This document shows, in pieces, positions 17,279 through 25,496 of a stretch of DNA of 64,000 bases (its first letter is position 1; every line of letters begins with the position of its first letter). Made by a program: the position numbers and the translations under genes. Source of the stretch: Leisingera caerulea DSM 24564 (GTDB lineage Bacteria; Pseudomonadota; Alphaproteobacteria; Rhodobacterales; Rhodobacteraceae); the NCBI RefSeq assembly GCF_000473325.1, contig NZ_KI421514.1:128340-192339 (forward strand), given 5' to 3'. Below the pieces are notes generated by a model. That model saw nothing but the letters and a program-made list of their open reading frames with translations. It did no database searches and was not told the DNA's origin.

Positions 17279-18721
17279 ATGCGCCCTTCCCCGGACCTCC
17301 ATCTGCCGCAGGCCACCCGCGCGGCCGGCAACCTGCCTGCCTTCCTCGCGGCCAGCGCCGTGGCAATCCCGGTCCTGCTCGCCGTTTCGGCCGGCAATAT
17401 TGCGGACCCGATTGTCCGCTACGACGATTACCCCGCCCTTCTGGCCCAACCCGAAGGGTTCTGGCAGAAAACCCTGACCGAAGGCCGCTGGCTCAACTAC
17501 CTGTGGCACCTGCGCGGCCTGGTTACGCCGGCCTGGCTGAACTTCATTCTGTTCCAGGTTCTTTGGGGCTTGACCGCTGCCGCCATCGCAACTGCAGCAA
17601 CCCCGCCCGGCAACCGCAAGTGGTTCGCTGCGGTTCTGGCTCTCACCCTGCTGCCCGCGCCGCCGGTGTTTCTGATGGCGCCCTGGTCCAGCACCCTCAT
17701 CCCGGGGTTAGCGGTGCTGGCACTGTTTGCCGGCCTGGCGCTGGTGCTGTCTCAGCGCGCCCTGCGCCTGCTGCTGCCGGTTTTCACGCTGCTCGCCTTC
17801 ACGGCCTATACCACCTTCCCGCTGATCCTGCTTGCGGTCTGCCTGATCAGCACGCAGAAACGCTCGCTGCCGGACCTGGCCAAGCTCCTAACTCTGTTCG
17901 GGGCGAGTTTCGCTGGCGCGGTTCTGGCCGTCTATGCGTTGAACTGGCAGGTGCATGGCGTCTTTGGCATCCCATTGGATCCGGCCCGCAGCCCGGACCC
18001 GGCGCAGGATCTTGCGGAGATGTGGTCGCACCTGCCGCTGCTGCAGGAGACGCTTTCGGTCCTGCTCGGCAAGCTGAGCTTCCAGTCGACGCCGGTTCTG
18101 CTGTTTCACTTGTGCCTGCTGATTGCCGCCACAGCCGTGCTGCTGCGCCGCCAGCCGCTGGAGGCGCTCTACCTCTGGACCGCGCTTTGGGCCGGGATGG
18201 CGCTGATGACGCTGCAGGTGCTCAAACTGGGCGTGACGATCCCTGTGCGGGCCTTTCATTTCACCTGGATTATCTATGCGGTGCTGATCGTGCGGGCCGC
18301 GCAGGAGCTTAGCCGCAACCCCGGCCTGCCCGGGCGGCTGGCGCGCAATGCGGTGCTGCTGGTTGCACTCAGCTACCTGGTGCAGACCGCGGTGCAGTTC
18401 ACCCGCTTCCGCGACTGGCAGCACGACACCCGGCAGATGGCCAGCGCCATCGCGGCGCAGCCCGGGCCGGGGCCGGTCTATGCCACCGGCAGCATTCTGG
18501 ATCACCCGTCCGCGCGCAAGGCAGGCCTCCACCGCGCCAGCAGCCTGGCCAGCCGCCTGAAGCTGTTGACCGGGCGCCGGGTTATCCTGTGCGAAACGGC
18601 TGCTGAAGCCTGCGCGCATCTGCCGCCAGAGCTGCGCAGCCCCGCAGCAGAGCCGCAACCGCAAGCGCGGCTGGAAGGGTTTCAGAACAGCAGCGTCCTG
18701 GTGTTTCCGCCGCAGCAGTAA
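17279..18721 (+). CDS. Polytopic membrane protein, possible GtrII-type glucosyltransferase
   Basis: A 480-residue protein with about 10-12 hydrophobic helices. Near the N-terminus it has RYDDYPALLAQPEGFWQKTLTEGRWL, which resembles the DDY...GRW pattern after the first helix of GtrII/Glucos_trans_II proteins that modify O-antigen or other surface polysaccharide with lipid-linked glucose. A soluble C-terminal tail (about residues 405-480) contains MASAIAAQPGPGPVYATGS. I choose ATG 17279 because the upstream frame from 17225 lacks coding character. No glycan genes flank it, so the assignment rests on the motif alone. Confidence 0.55.
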   Translation: MRPSPDLHLPQATRAAGNLPAFLAASAVAIPVLLAVSAGNIADPIVRYDDYPALLAQPEGFWQKTLTEGRWLNYLWHLRGLVTPAWLNFILFQVLWGLTAAAIATAATPPGNRKWFAAVLALTLLPAPPVFLMAPWSSTLIPGLAVLALFAGLALVLSQRALRLLLPVFTLLAFTAYTTFPLILLAVCLISTQKRSLPDLAKLLTLFGASFAGAVLAVYALNWQVHGVFGIPLDPARSPDPAQDLAEMWSHLPLLQETLSVLLGKLSFQSTPVLLFHLCLLIAATAVLLRRQPLEALYLWTALWAGMALMTLQVLKLGVTIPVRAFHFTWIIYAVLIVRAAQELSRNPGLPGRLARNAVLLVALSYLVQTAVQFTRFRDWQHDTRQMASAIAAQPGPGPVYATGSILDHPSARKAGLHRASSLASRLKLLTGRRVILCETAAEACAHLPPELRSPAAEPQPQARLEGFQNSSVLVFPPQQ

Positions 18722-18746
18722 TGCCACTGCGCACAGGCGGCCCAGC

Positions 18747-18774
18747 AAAAAAGGGGCGCCGTCAGCGCCCCTTT
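18747..18774. terminator. Bidirectional terminator between the GtrII-like gene and soxD
   Basis: AAGGGGCGC (18751-18759) and GCGCCCCTT (18765-18773) form a stem with loop CGTCA. A run of A on the left (from 18747) and TTT on the right let it work on both strands. It serves the two convergent genes and marks the downstream end of the sox operon. Confidence 0.88.
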
Positions 18775-18796
18775 AAAAGGTTCTGCCAGCTGCTGC

Positions 18797-19948
18797 TTAC
18801 CGGGAATAGGACTGCAGATAGGCAATCACCGCCTCGATATCGCTGTCCTTCTTCAGCCCGGCAAAGGACATTTTGGTGCCCTTCATGTACTTCTTGGGCT
18901 TGGCCAGAAAGGCCGCCAGCTCGGCTTCATCCCAGACCAGCCCGTCTTCCGCCGCGGCCTTCATCGCCTTGGAATAACGGAACCCTTCGGCATGGCCCGC
19001 AGGCGCGCCGACGATGCCGTTCAGGATCGGCCCGGTCTTGGACTTGGCGTTCTCGCCCACCTGGTGGCAGGCCTTGCACTTCTTGAAGGTCTTCTCGCCC
19101 TTGGCCACCAGCTCCGGATCCAGAACCGCAGCAGTTTCGACGGGCTCTTCAACCGCCTCTTCCGCCACCGCCTCCTGTACTGGCGCAGCTTCGGCAGCAG
19201 CCTCGGCCCCCTCCTCTTCCGGCGTCACGTCCAGCACAAGGGCGCGCATGGTGATCTCGACGCTGTCCTTGCAGTTCTCCATGCAAGGTTCCGGGTTCCA
19301 GAAATGCTTCTCCGCGTCTAGCCGGTCATCCAGGATGAAACCATCCGCATTCGGAAGCTCGACCTGTTTGAAGGTCTCATCCGATAGAACGAATTCATCA
19401 TCCACCAGATCGTTGGAATAGAGGATATAAGCCACGATGGCATAGACCTCATCCGGCGTCAGCGACTGCGCATCGCCGAAAGGCATTGACCGGTTCACGT
19501 AATCCCAGGTGGTCGACAGATACGGCCAGTAGCTGCCCACTGTCTTCAGCGGGTCCTCATGGTCCAGCGTGCCCTGCCCGCCTGCCAGCTTGGGCCAATT
19601 GCCTACGCCCTCGGCAAAGTCGCCATGGCAGACCGCGCATTTCTCGGCAAAGACTTCCTCGCCGGTGAACACATCGCCCGAGCCCGTCGGCAGACCGGTG
19701 CCGTCGGGTGCCACGTCCAGGTCCCAGGCCGCGATTTCCTCCGGCAAGGCCGGGCGGCCGAGGCCGAATTTTTCCGCGGCAACGGGCGAGACAACCGCCA
19801 TAGATAAAATAGCCGCTGCAACAATGTTCCGCCTAGCCGATAGGCCGGGCAGCGCCCGACCCTCCCCACGGGAGGGCGCTTTCGCACCCACCCAGGCTCG
19901 GGCGATGCCCTCAGTGGGTATCGTCAACACTTCAAGAAACCTCGACAT
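18797..19948 (-). CDS. soxD: SoxD, diheme c-type cytochrome of the sulfite (sulfane) dehydrogenase SoxCD
   Basis: A 383-residue protein. It has two c-type cytochrome domains: CAVCH at about residue 97 and CKACH at about 298. They are joined by an Ala/Glu-rich linker (about 240-280). SoxD accepts electrons from the molybdenum centre of SoxC when the SoxY-bound sulfane sulfur is oxidised. The start ATG 19948 lies inside the soxC end, 17 nt before the soxC stop, behind a good GGGGAGGCGG site. The N-terminus is odd: about 40 extra residues precede the hydrophobic export segment (RRNIVAAAILSMAVVSPVAA), and the DNA encoding residues 11-36 is a strongly palindromic repeat-like element. Confidence 0.92.
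   Translation of the reverse strand: MSRFLEVLTIPTEGIARAWVGAKAPSRGEGRALPGLSARRNIVAAAILSMAVVSPVAAEKFGLGRPALPEEIAAWDLDVAPDGTGLPTGSGDVFTGEEVFAEKCAVCHGDFAEGVGNWPKLAGGQGTLDHEDPLKTVGSYWPYLSTTWDYVNRSMPFGDAQSLTPDEVYAIVAYILYSNDLVDDEFVLSDETFKQVELPNADGFILDDRLDAEKHFWNPEPCMENCKDSVEITMRALVLDVTPEEEGAEAAAEAAPVQEAVAEEAVEEPVETAAVLDPELVAKGEKTFKKCKACHQVGENAKSKTGPILNGIVGAPAGHAEGFRYSKAMKAAAEDGLVWDEAELAAFLAKPKKYMKGTKMSFAGLKKDSDIEAVIAYLQSYSR
19843..19918. repeat. REP-like palindromic element within the 5' end of soxD
   Basis: The segment contains nested inverted repeats: CCCTCCC/GGGAGGG around 19860-19877, GCGCCC/GGGCGC spanning about 19852-19879, and GGGC-AGC-GCCC at its left edge. Its look is that of a bacterial interspersed extragenic palindrome rather than coding DNA. 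It is nevertheless open in the soxD frame and encodes an Arg/Gly/Pro-rich stretch before the signal segment. Only one copy is apparent in this window, so its repeat status is inferred from structure. Confidence 0.5.
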
Positions 19949-21203
19949 TTTCCGCCTCCCCGTTTGCCTTGACCCACCAGGTCTGGATGGCGTTGTTGTG
20001 ATAGATCGAATTCAGCCCCCGGACCTCGCGCAGCTGCGCCTTGGTGGGCTGGACGTAACCGGTGGAGTCCTTGGCCCGGCTTTGCAGCAGCATTTCGGAG
20101 CCGTCCCAGTTGATATCCAGGTAGAACCGGGTCAGCGCCTTGTCCGTGCCCGGCGCCGCCAGCCGCGCCTCGGTCCAGGTCTTGCCGCCATCCAGCGTCA
20201 CATCCACCCCGGTAATCGCGCCGCGGCCCGACCAGGCCAGACCGGTGATCACCAGCGGCCCTGCACCATGAGTGATGGGCGCCTGCGGGCTGGGGCTGGT
20301 GACAACGGACTTGGCATCCATCTCCCAGGTCCACTTGCGGCTGATGCCGTTGGCCAGCGTGTCGGTGTATTTCGAGGTCTCCTCGCGGCTTTCGACCGGC
20401 TGGTCCATCACCTCGACCCGGCGCAGCCATTTGATCCACATGTTTCCTTCCCAGCCCGGCACCACCAGCCGGACCGGGTAACCATGCTCCTTGCGCAGCG
20501 CCTCGCCATTGGCCTTGAAGGCGACCAGCACATCGTCCATCGCCTTCTCCAGCGGGATCGAGCGCCCGTTGGAGGACGCATCCGCGCCTTCCACATAGAC
20601 CCATTTGCCCTCGGGGCTCACGCCGGCTTCCTCAAGCAGCGTCCGCAGGGACACGCCGGAATATTCCATGTTGTGGATCATGCCGTGGGTGAACTGCGCG
20701 CCGTTCAGCTGCGCGCCGGCCCACTCCATGCCGGAGTTTGCCGCGCATTCGCAGAAATAGACCCGGTTCTCGCGCGGGAAGCGCTCCAGATCCTCGTAAG
20801 TGAAGACCAGCGGCGTATCGACCAGACCGTTGATCATCAGCCGGTAATCTTCCTTGCGCAGCTCAATCGCGCCGGAATGATGCCGCTCAAACGCGCAGCC
20901 CTGCGGCGTGATCGTGCCGTCCAGGGCGTGGATCGGCGTGAAGTTGATTGAGCTGATGGTGTCCGCCGTCAGCCACTCCACGTTGCGGCGCACCACGTCG
21001 CTTTCGTATTTGATCGGCAAGCCGTAGGGCGTGGCATCCACCCCCTCGCCCAGACCGCTGGCCCAGTCCTGCACTTCGGTAATCAGCGGATCGGGTGCGG
21101 CCGCCTTGGCCGCCCCGGCCGCCACCGCCCCTGCTCCGGCCGCCGCCGCCCCGGTCAGGAACTGGCGGCGCGAGGGCGCCAGACTCTTGGCGTCGTCACT
21201 CAT
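19932..21203 (-). CDS. soxC: SoxC, molybdopterin subunit of sulfite (sulfane) dehydrogenase
   Basis: A 423-residue sulfite-oxidase-fold protein. The N-terminus has a Tat-type signal (SRRQFLTGAAAAGAGAVAAG). The molybdenum-binding cysteine is in VYFCECAANSGMEW (about residue 155). The C-terminal dimerisation domain follows (GLAWSGRGAITGVDVTLDGGKTW). With SoxD it oxidises the sulfane sulfur bound to SoxY, yielding six of the eight electrons from thiosulfate. The start is set by TAAGGAGG, 9 nt upstream. An operator-like dyad at 21230-21245 lies only 27 nt before the start, suggesting an internal promoter or repression point. Confidence 0.97.
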   Translation of the reverse strand: MSDDAKSLAPSRRQFLTGAAAAGAGAVAAGAAKAAAPDPLITEVQDWASGLGEGVDATPYGLPIKYESDVVRRNVEWLTADTISSINFTPIHALDGTITPQGCAFERHHSGAIELRKEDYRLMINGLVDTPLVFTYEDLERFPRENRVYFCECAANSGMEWAGAQLNGAQFTHGMIHNMEYSGVSLRTLLEEAGVSPEGKWVYVEGADASSNGRSIPLEKAMDDVLVAFKANGEALRKEHGYPVRLVVPGWEGNMWIKWLRRVEVMDQPVESREETSKYTDTLANGISRKWTWEMDAKSVVTSPSPQAPITHGAGPLVITGLAWSGRGAITGVDVTLDGGKTWTEARLAAPGTDKALTRFYLDINWDGSEMLLQSRAKDSTGYVQPTKAQLREVRGLNSIYHNNAIQTWWVKANGEAENVEVS

Positions 21204-21229
21204 ATCTCTTTGCCTCCTTACATAGATAA

Positions 21230-21245
21230 ATTCACGTTCGTGAAT
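21230..21245. promoter_or_regulatory. Candidate SoxR operator upstream of soxC
   Basis: ATTCA-CGTTCG-TGAAT. The surrounding dyad is a perfect 8-bp inverted repeat, AATTCACG/CGTGAATT with a 2-nt centre (21229-21246). It has the same ATTCA-N6-TGAAT form as sites before soxB and soxX, and lies in the 117-nt soxB-soxC gap. Confidence 0.7.
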
Positions 21246-21320
21246 TCAACTGCGCAAAATTTTTTCGCTGTGCCCGCCGCCACGGCGGGGGTGATCTGCC
21301 CCTGCCGGGGCGGGCGCTGA

Positions 21321-23018
21321 TTACGCGCCCGCCACCTGCACAGAGTTGTTCGGGTCCAGGGTCACGGTGCCAAGCTTGCGGATGTGATCCTCGACCACAT
21401 CCCAGATCATCGGCCCCTCGGTGCCCTCGTTCACGCTGGCCCAGCCCGCCACCACATAGGACTTTGCCGGGTCGATCGCCTCGCCGGTTTTCAGCAGCGT
21501 CATTTCACTGATCCGCTCGCCCTGCGGCTTGGTGATGTCGATGCGGTAGCCCATGCCGCCGATCCGCACCATGTCGCCGCCCTGCTGGTAATAGGGATCG
21601 GGATTGAAGATGTTGTCGGCCACGTCCTCCAGGATCACCTTGATGAACTCGCCGGTCATTTCGCTCCGGTAGGCCTCCCCGTAAGACATCGAGGTCACGT
21701 TCCAGATGTCCTCGCGGGTGATGTCATCCCCCGGCACCAGCGACGGCCCCCAGCGCACGCCGGGCGACATGGCGATATCCGCCTCCCGCTCGCTCAGCAG
21801 CGCGTCGCAGATCAGGTCGTCCCAAGTGCCGTTGAAGTTGCCTCGCCGGTACAGCAGCGTATCGGTCTGGCCGATCACCTCCTCCAGCTGCGCCTTGAAG
21901 GGGGCGCGTTCCGCTTCGATCAGCTGCGCCACCGCCGGGTCCGGCGCGATCACGTCCGAGAACACCGGGATCAGCTTGTGCCGCAGCCCCATCAGCTGGC
22001 CGTCGCGCACATCCAGATCCACGCGGGAGACAAACTTGCCGTTGGAACCGGACGCGATGATATGGGTCTTGCCCGCCAGCACCGGCTCCGGCAGGGCGTC
22101 GTGGGTGTGGCCGGACAGGATCACGTCGATGCCCTGCACCTTGCCGGCCATCTTCTTGTCCACGTCAAAGCCGTTGTGGCTCAGCACCACCACGACATCG
22201 GCGCCTGCCGCGCGGACCTCGTCCACCATGGCCTGCATATGCTCATCGCGGATGCCGAACGAATACTCCGGGAACATCCAGCCCGGGTTGGCAATCGGCA
22301 TATAGGGGAAGGCCTGACCGATCACTGCCACCTTGGCGCCGCCGCGCTCAAAGAACTTATAAGGCTTGAACAGCTCCGCCGGCTCGTCCCATTCGGCGTC
22401 AAAAATGTTCTGGCCAAGCGCGGCAAAGGGCAGGTTTTCGACGATCTCATTCACCCTGTCGCTGCCCAGCGTGAACTCCCAGTGGAACGTCATCGCATCC
22501 GGCTTCAGCGCGTTCATCACGTTGACCATGTCCTGGCCCTGGGTGTGATGGCAGGTATAGGAGCCGTGCCAGGTGTCGCCGCCGTCAAGCAGCAGCGCAT
22601 CGGGGCGGTCGGCGCGGATGGCGTTGATGATGGTCGCCACCCGGTCCATCCCGCCAACGCGGCCATAGGCCTTGGCCAGCGCAGAGAAATCATTGTAGGT
22701 CAGCGCATAGGCCGAAGGGCTGCCGTCAGTGATGCCGTACACCTTGCGGAAGTCGGCGCCGGTGATGTGGGGCACATGGCCCTTGTTCTCTCCAACCCCC
22801 AGATTGACCGAAGGCTCCCGGAAATAGATCGGTTTCAGCTGGCCGTGAATATCGGTCACATGGATCAGGCTGATGTTGCCATAGGTGTCAAACTCCAGCA
22901 GCTGGTCCTGGCTCAGGCGCTGCTGCGCAGCCAGCCGCGCCCAATTGCCAAAGCCTGACGCCCCCACCATGGCCGAGGCGGCCATGGAAACCTGCAGAAA
23001 ATCGCGGCGCGAGATCAT
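21321..23018 (-). CDS. soxB: SoxB, thiosulfohydrolase
   Basis: A 565-residue dimanganese enzyme of the 5'-nucleotidase/metallophosphatase superfamily that releases sulfate from SoxY-bound thiosulfonate. A Tat-type signal starts the protein (SRRDFLQVSMAASAMVG). Metal-site motifs are VTDIHGQLKP (about 54), LDGGDTWHGS (about 144), LSHNGFDVDK and ILSGHTHDALPEP. The SoxB-specific WHGSYTCHHTQGQDMV and FHWEFTLG stretches distinguish it from nucleotidases. It is separated from soxA by a hairpin and has its own operator-like dyad, implying a transcription start of its own. Confidence 0.97.
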   Translation of the reverse strand: MISRRDFLQVSMAASAMVGASGFGNWARLAAQQRLSQDQLLEFDTYGNISLIHVTDIHGQLKPIYFREPSVNLGVGENKGHVPHITGADFRKVYGITDGSPSAYALTYNDFSALAKAYGRVGGMDRVATIINAIRADRPDALLLDGGDTWHGSYTCHHTQGQDMVNVMNALKPDAMTFHWEFTLGSDRVNEIVENLPFAALGQNIFDAEWDEPAELFKPYKFFERGGAKVAVIGQAFPYMPIANPGWMFPEYSFGIRDEHMQAMVDEVRAAGADVVVVLSHNGFDVDKKMAGKVQGIDVILSGHTHDALPEPVLAGKTHIIASGSNGKFVSRVDLDVRDGQLMGLRHKLIPVFSDVIAPDPAVAQLIEAERAPFKAQLEEVIGQTDTLLYRRGNFNGTWDDLICDALLSEREADIAMSPGVRWGPSLVPGDDITREDIWNVTSMSYGEAYRSEMTGEFIKVILEDVADNIFNPDPYYQQGGDMVRIGGMGYRIDITKPQGERISEMTLLKTGEAIDPAKSYVVAGWASVNEGTEGPMIWDVVEDHIRKLGTVTLDPNNSVQVAGA

Positions 23019-23050
23019 GAGTACCGGTATCCTGTATGTTCACGCGATAT

Positions 23051-23066
23051 ATTCACGTGAATGAAT
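23051..23066. promoter_or_regulatory. Candidate SoxR operator upstream of soxB
   Basis: ATTCA-CGTGAA-TGAAT, which also contains the perfect palindrome ATTCACGTGAAT (23051-23062). It lies 33 nt before the soxB start and after the soxA terminator hairpin, so it is well placed to control a soxB-proximal promoter. Confidence 0.65.
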
Positions 23067-23081
23067 GTTTTGAAAGAGATA

Positions 23082-23111
23082 CGCCCCGCACCTGGAAACA
23101 GGCGCGGGGCG
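23082..23111 (-). terminator. Hairpin following soxA
   Basis: CGCCCCGC-A-CCTG (23082-23094) and CAGG-C-GCGGGGCG (23099-23111) form a 13-bp stem with a GAAA/TTTC loop; the odd pair becomes G.U in the minus-strand RNA. It begins 7 nt after the soxA stop. There is no U-tract, so it may be partial, allowing some readthrough into soxB. Confidence 0.7.
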
Positions 23112-23117
23112 CAAAGA

Positions 23118-23969
23118 TCAGTTACGGACGGAGGGCGCTTCGACCGACAGGCCGTTGCCGCGCGAGGCGACATAGAGTTCCAGTGCAACGAACTCCGCGG
23201 AACCTGGCTTATAGGTCTCAGCCCGGGTGTCGCGCACGCAGCCCTTGAAGCGCGCGTGGGCGGTGTTCAGCTTGGTGTTTTTCAGACGGTACACCGGGAA
23301 GCCGTTGATCTGGCCCTGGCTCAGGTGATCGGCGCGGATCATGTTGCCATAATTGTCCTCATGGCAGTTCGCGCAGGACAGCTCCAGCTGGCCGGTGCGC
23401 GTGTAATACATCTCCTTGCCCTTTTCCCAGGTGGACTGGACCGGGCCGTCGATGGCCACGTTCACCGGCATCCCGCGGGACTGGACAGAGATCAGCGCCT
23501 CCATCGCGGCCATGTCGCCGCCGGAGTATTTCCACTTCTCGGCGCCCATCTGGTTTTCGCGGCAATCGTTGATCTGCATGTTCAGGGTGCGGACCTCGCC
23601 TGCCTCTTGGTTCCACTTGGGATAGACCGCGCGCACGCCTGCCATGCTTTCCTCGACATCGCCGTGGCACGATGCGCAGGATTTGCCTTCGGAGCCGTCG
23701 GCAGTGTCCCAGGCTTCCTGCGCCTGATCGACAAACACCATCGCCGGGTTCTCAAAGTCATCCATCTGCAGGGCTTGTGTCTCGTCAGAGCGGAAGTGCC
23801 AGCCCGACATCACCTCGTCCAGCACATCCGCCACATGGGCGGGCGCCGCGGCTTTGGTGACCATCTCGATTTCCTCGTTGACCACCAGCTTGTCGTCATC
23901 GGGGCCTGCGCCCGCCGCCATCGGCAGCGCCAGCACAGCGGCAATGGCTGTGATTGCCTTTTTGTTCAT
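23118..23969 (-). CDS. soxA: SoxA, c-type cytochrome of SoxAX
   Basis: A 283-residue periplasmic cytochrome with a signal peptide (about residues 1-21). It has two CxxCH sites, CASCH (about 100) and CANCH (about 207), so it is the diheme type. The C-terminal cysteine in FKGCVRDTR (about 251) is the active-site/heme-ligand cysteine. With SoxX it couples thiosulfate to the SoxY cysteine. The start follows GGGAGGAAAAGGA. The gap to soxZ is about 75 nt without a clear promoter. Confidence 0.96.
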   Translation of the reverse strand: MNKKAITAIAAVLALPMAAGAGPDDDKLVVNEEIEMVTKAAAPAHVADVLDEVMSGWHFRSDETQALQMDDFENPAMVFVDQAQEAWDTADGSEGKSCASCHGDVEESMAGVRAVYPKWNQEAGEVRTLNMQINDCRENQMGAEKWKYSGGDMAAMEALISVQSRGMPVNVAIDGPVQSTWEKGKEMYYTRTGQLELSCANCHEDNYGNMIRADHLSQGQINGFPVYRLKNTKLNTAHARFKGCVRDTRAETYKPGSAEFVALELYVASRGNGLSVEAPSVRN

Positions 23970-24044
23970 TCCTTTTCCTCCCTTGGGTGCCTGCCCTGCC
24001 CGGTTCCCACCGGACAGGACGCGTGCCTGAAGATCCGGAACGGA

Positions 24045-24374
24045 TCAGCCGATGGCGATTTTCTTCTTTGTGTCGTAGACGGAGCCGTCGTCGTCATACC
24101 AGGTGAAGACGAACTCGCCCGCTTCCGGCACGGTCGCGTCGAATTCGAAGTACGGGTTGGTGGAGATCGCGGGCTCCATCGCGACGTCCAGCACCATGGT
24201 GCCGTTGAACTCGCAGGTGAAGCGGTTGATGATCGAGCGCGGGATCAGGTTGCCTTCCTTATCCTTGCGCTGGCCGCTTTCCATCTTGTGGCTGATCAGC
24301 GTCTTGATGGTGACCGCCTCGCCGGCGGCAGCGGATTTCGGGACCTTGACGCGGGGTTTAACACCGGATGCCAT
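24045..24374 (-). CDS. soxZ: SoxZ, sulfur-carrier complex subunit
   Basis: A 109-residue beta-sandwich protein that pairs with SoxY to form the SoxYZ carrier. Typical blocks are KTLISHKMESGQRKDKEGNLIPR, INRFTCEFNGTMVLD, AISTNPYFEFDATVPEAGEFVFTW and DDDGSVYDTKKKI. It has no signal peptide, consistent with export bound to the Tat-signal-bearing SoxY. An AAGGAG site precedes ATG 24374. Confidence 0.97.
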   Translation of the reverse strand: MASGVKPRVKVPKSAAAGEAVTIKTLISHKMESGQRKDKEGNLIPRSIINRFTCEFNGTMVLDVAMEPAISTNPYFEFDATVPEAGEFVFTWYDDDGSVYDTKKKIAIG

Positions 24375-24418
24375 GTCTTTAACTCTCCTTAAGAATTCCG
24401 TTCAGGGAGCGGGCGGCT

Positions 24419-24838
24419 TCAGCCGCCGCAGCCGCCGATGGTGACTTTGACGGTGGCGCTGGCCTTGGCAAAGGAGCCATCCGCCAGCTTGGCAACCGCA
24501 ACCACGTCCTGGGTGCCCGCCAGGCGGATCCGGGTGGAGGCCGCCTGCTGCGCCGCACCGGGGCCGAAGTTGAAGGTCGCCACACCCGGTTCCGGGTTGC
24601 CGGCGGCAAGCACCAGGATCGCGGTGGCGCCCGGCGCCTCGACCGAAATCGGAACAGTGTTGCCGTTCTCGGCAATCTCCGGCGCGTTCAGGGTCACGCC
24701 CCCTTCGGCCATTTCAGCACCGCCGGTAAAGGCGGCAATCCGGTCATCCGCCGCCGCAGTCACGCGGAACGGCAGCACGGTAACCACGGCAGCGCCCAGG
24801 CCCATCGCCAGGGTCTCACGGCGTGAGAACTCCATCAT
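24419..24838 (-). CDS. soxY: SoxY, sulfur-carrier protein with GGCGG C-terminus
   Basis: A 139-residue protein with a Tat signal (FSRRETLAMGLGAAVVTVLP) and the diagnostic C-terminal swinging arm VTIGGCGG, whose cysteine carries sulfur intermediates among SoxXA, SoxB and SoxCD. The middle is an immunoglobulin-like fold. Start ATG 24838 follows AAGGAGAGAT. A degenerate ATTCA half-site lies upstream at 24852 but is not counted as an operator. The gene sits between soxX and soxZ. Confidence 0.97.
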   Translation of the reverse strand: MMEFSRRETLAMGLGAAVVTVLPFRVTAAADDRIAAFTGGAEMAEGGVTLNAPEIAENGNTVPISVEAPGATAILVLAAGNPEPGVATFNFGPGAAQQAASTRIRLAGTQDVVAVAKLADGSFAKASATVKVTIGGCGG

Positions 24839-24892
24839 ATCTCTCCTTTGAATTCACATCGGTGCAGGCCGCGGAACGGTCCCGCCCGCGCC

Positions 24893-25369
24893 TTACTCTT
24901 CTTTCAGCGTCGCGAGGAACGCGACCACATCCTCGATCTCCTGCGCCGTCAGGATCGGCGGCAGCGGCTCAGCCCCGGCCTCGCCGGTATAGGCATCGCC
25001 CGGGCGGATGAAGCCCTCGACCTTGTAAAAGGCCGGCATCATCGTGCCCTCGAATGTCATCTTGGCATTGGCGATCAGGCCGCGCAGCTCTTCCTCGGTC
25101 CAGCGGTCGCCGGCGCCATCCAGCGACGGGCCGATCTCGCCGTGGAACGGCACATCCGCCAGGGCTGTCACCTGGTGGCAGGCCACGCAGTTGCCCTTGG
25201 ATTTGGTGCCGGCAACAATCGCCCCGTTGGCCGCATCGCCGGCAACGCCGGTCAGCGAGGCGGCAACCTCACCCGACTCGCCATACTCCACCGCCATCGG
25301 AGCAACCTCCCCGGCCAAAGCCGCAGTCCCGGCCAGGCTTAGCGCCAGTGTCAGAGATGTAAGCTTCAT
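24893..25369 (-). CDS. soxX: SoxX, monoheme cytochrome c of SoxAX
   Basis: A 158-residue cytochrome with a signal peptide (cleavage near residue 19, TAALAG) and one CxxCH heme site (CVACH, about residue 64), followed by the distal methionine region GTMMPAFYKVEG. It is the electron-accepting partner of SoxA. I choose ATG 25369 because GGGAGGAAAC lies directly ahead; ATG 25381 would itself overlap that site. The first gene of soxXYZABCD, it has a strong operator-like dyad about 90 nt upstream. Confidence 0.95.
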   Translation of the reverse strand: MKLTSLTLALSLAGTAALAGEVAPMAVEYGESGEVAASLTGVAGDAANGAIVAGTKSKGNCVACHQVTALADVPFHGEIGPSLDGAGDRWTEEELRGLIANAKMTFEGTMMPAFYKVEGFIRPGDAYTGEAGAEPLPPILTAQEIEDVVAFLATLKEE

Positions 25370-25457
25370 GTTTCCTCCCATTGGCTGCCGCTGTTACCGG
25401 GCGGCTTGCTTAGCTTTGCATACCGTAGGGCACAGCGCCCCGGATACGCAACAACAA

Positions 25458-25473
25458 ATTCATTATTGTGAAT
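25458..25473. promoter_or_regulatory. Candidate SoxR operator in the soxW-soxX gap
   Basis: ATTCA-TTATTG-TGAAT, within the perfect 7-bp inverted repeat AAATTCA/TGAATTT (25456-25475). It lies in an A/T-rich stretch of the 127-nt gap. Studies of the sox cluster of Pseudaminobacter salicylatoxidans located SoxR binding in the soxW-soxX and soxS-soxV gaps, matching this position. Confidence 0.78.
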
Positions 25474-25496
25474 TTTTATAGATCGTGCGCAAAACG

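Noticed and set aside
24852..24867. ATTCA-CATCGG-TGCAG upstream of soxY considered as a fifth SoxR site
   Set aside because: The right half has two mismatches and the dyad symmetry is lost.
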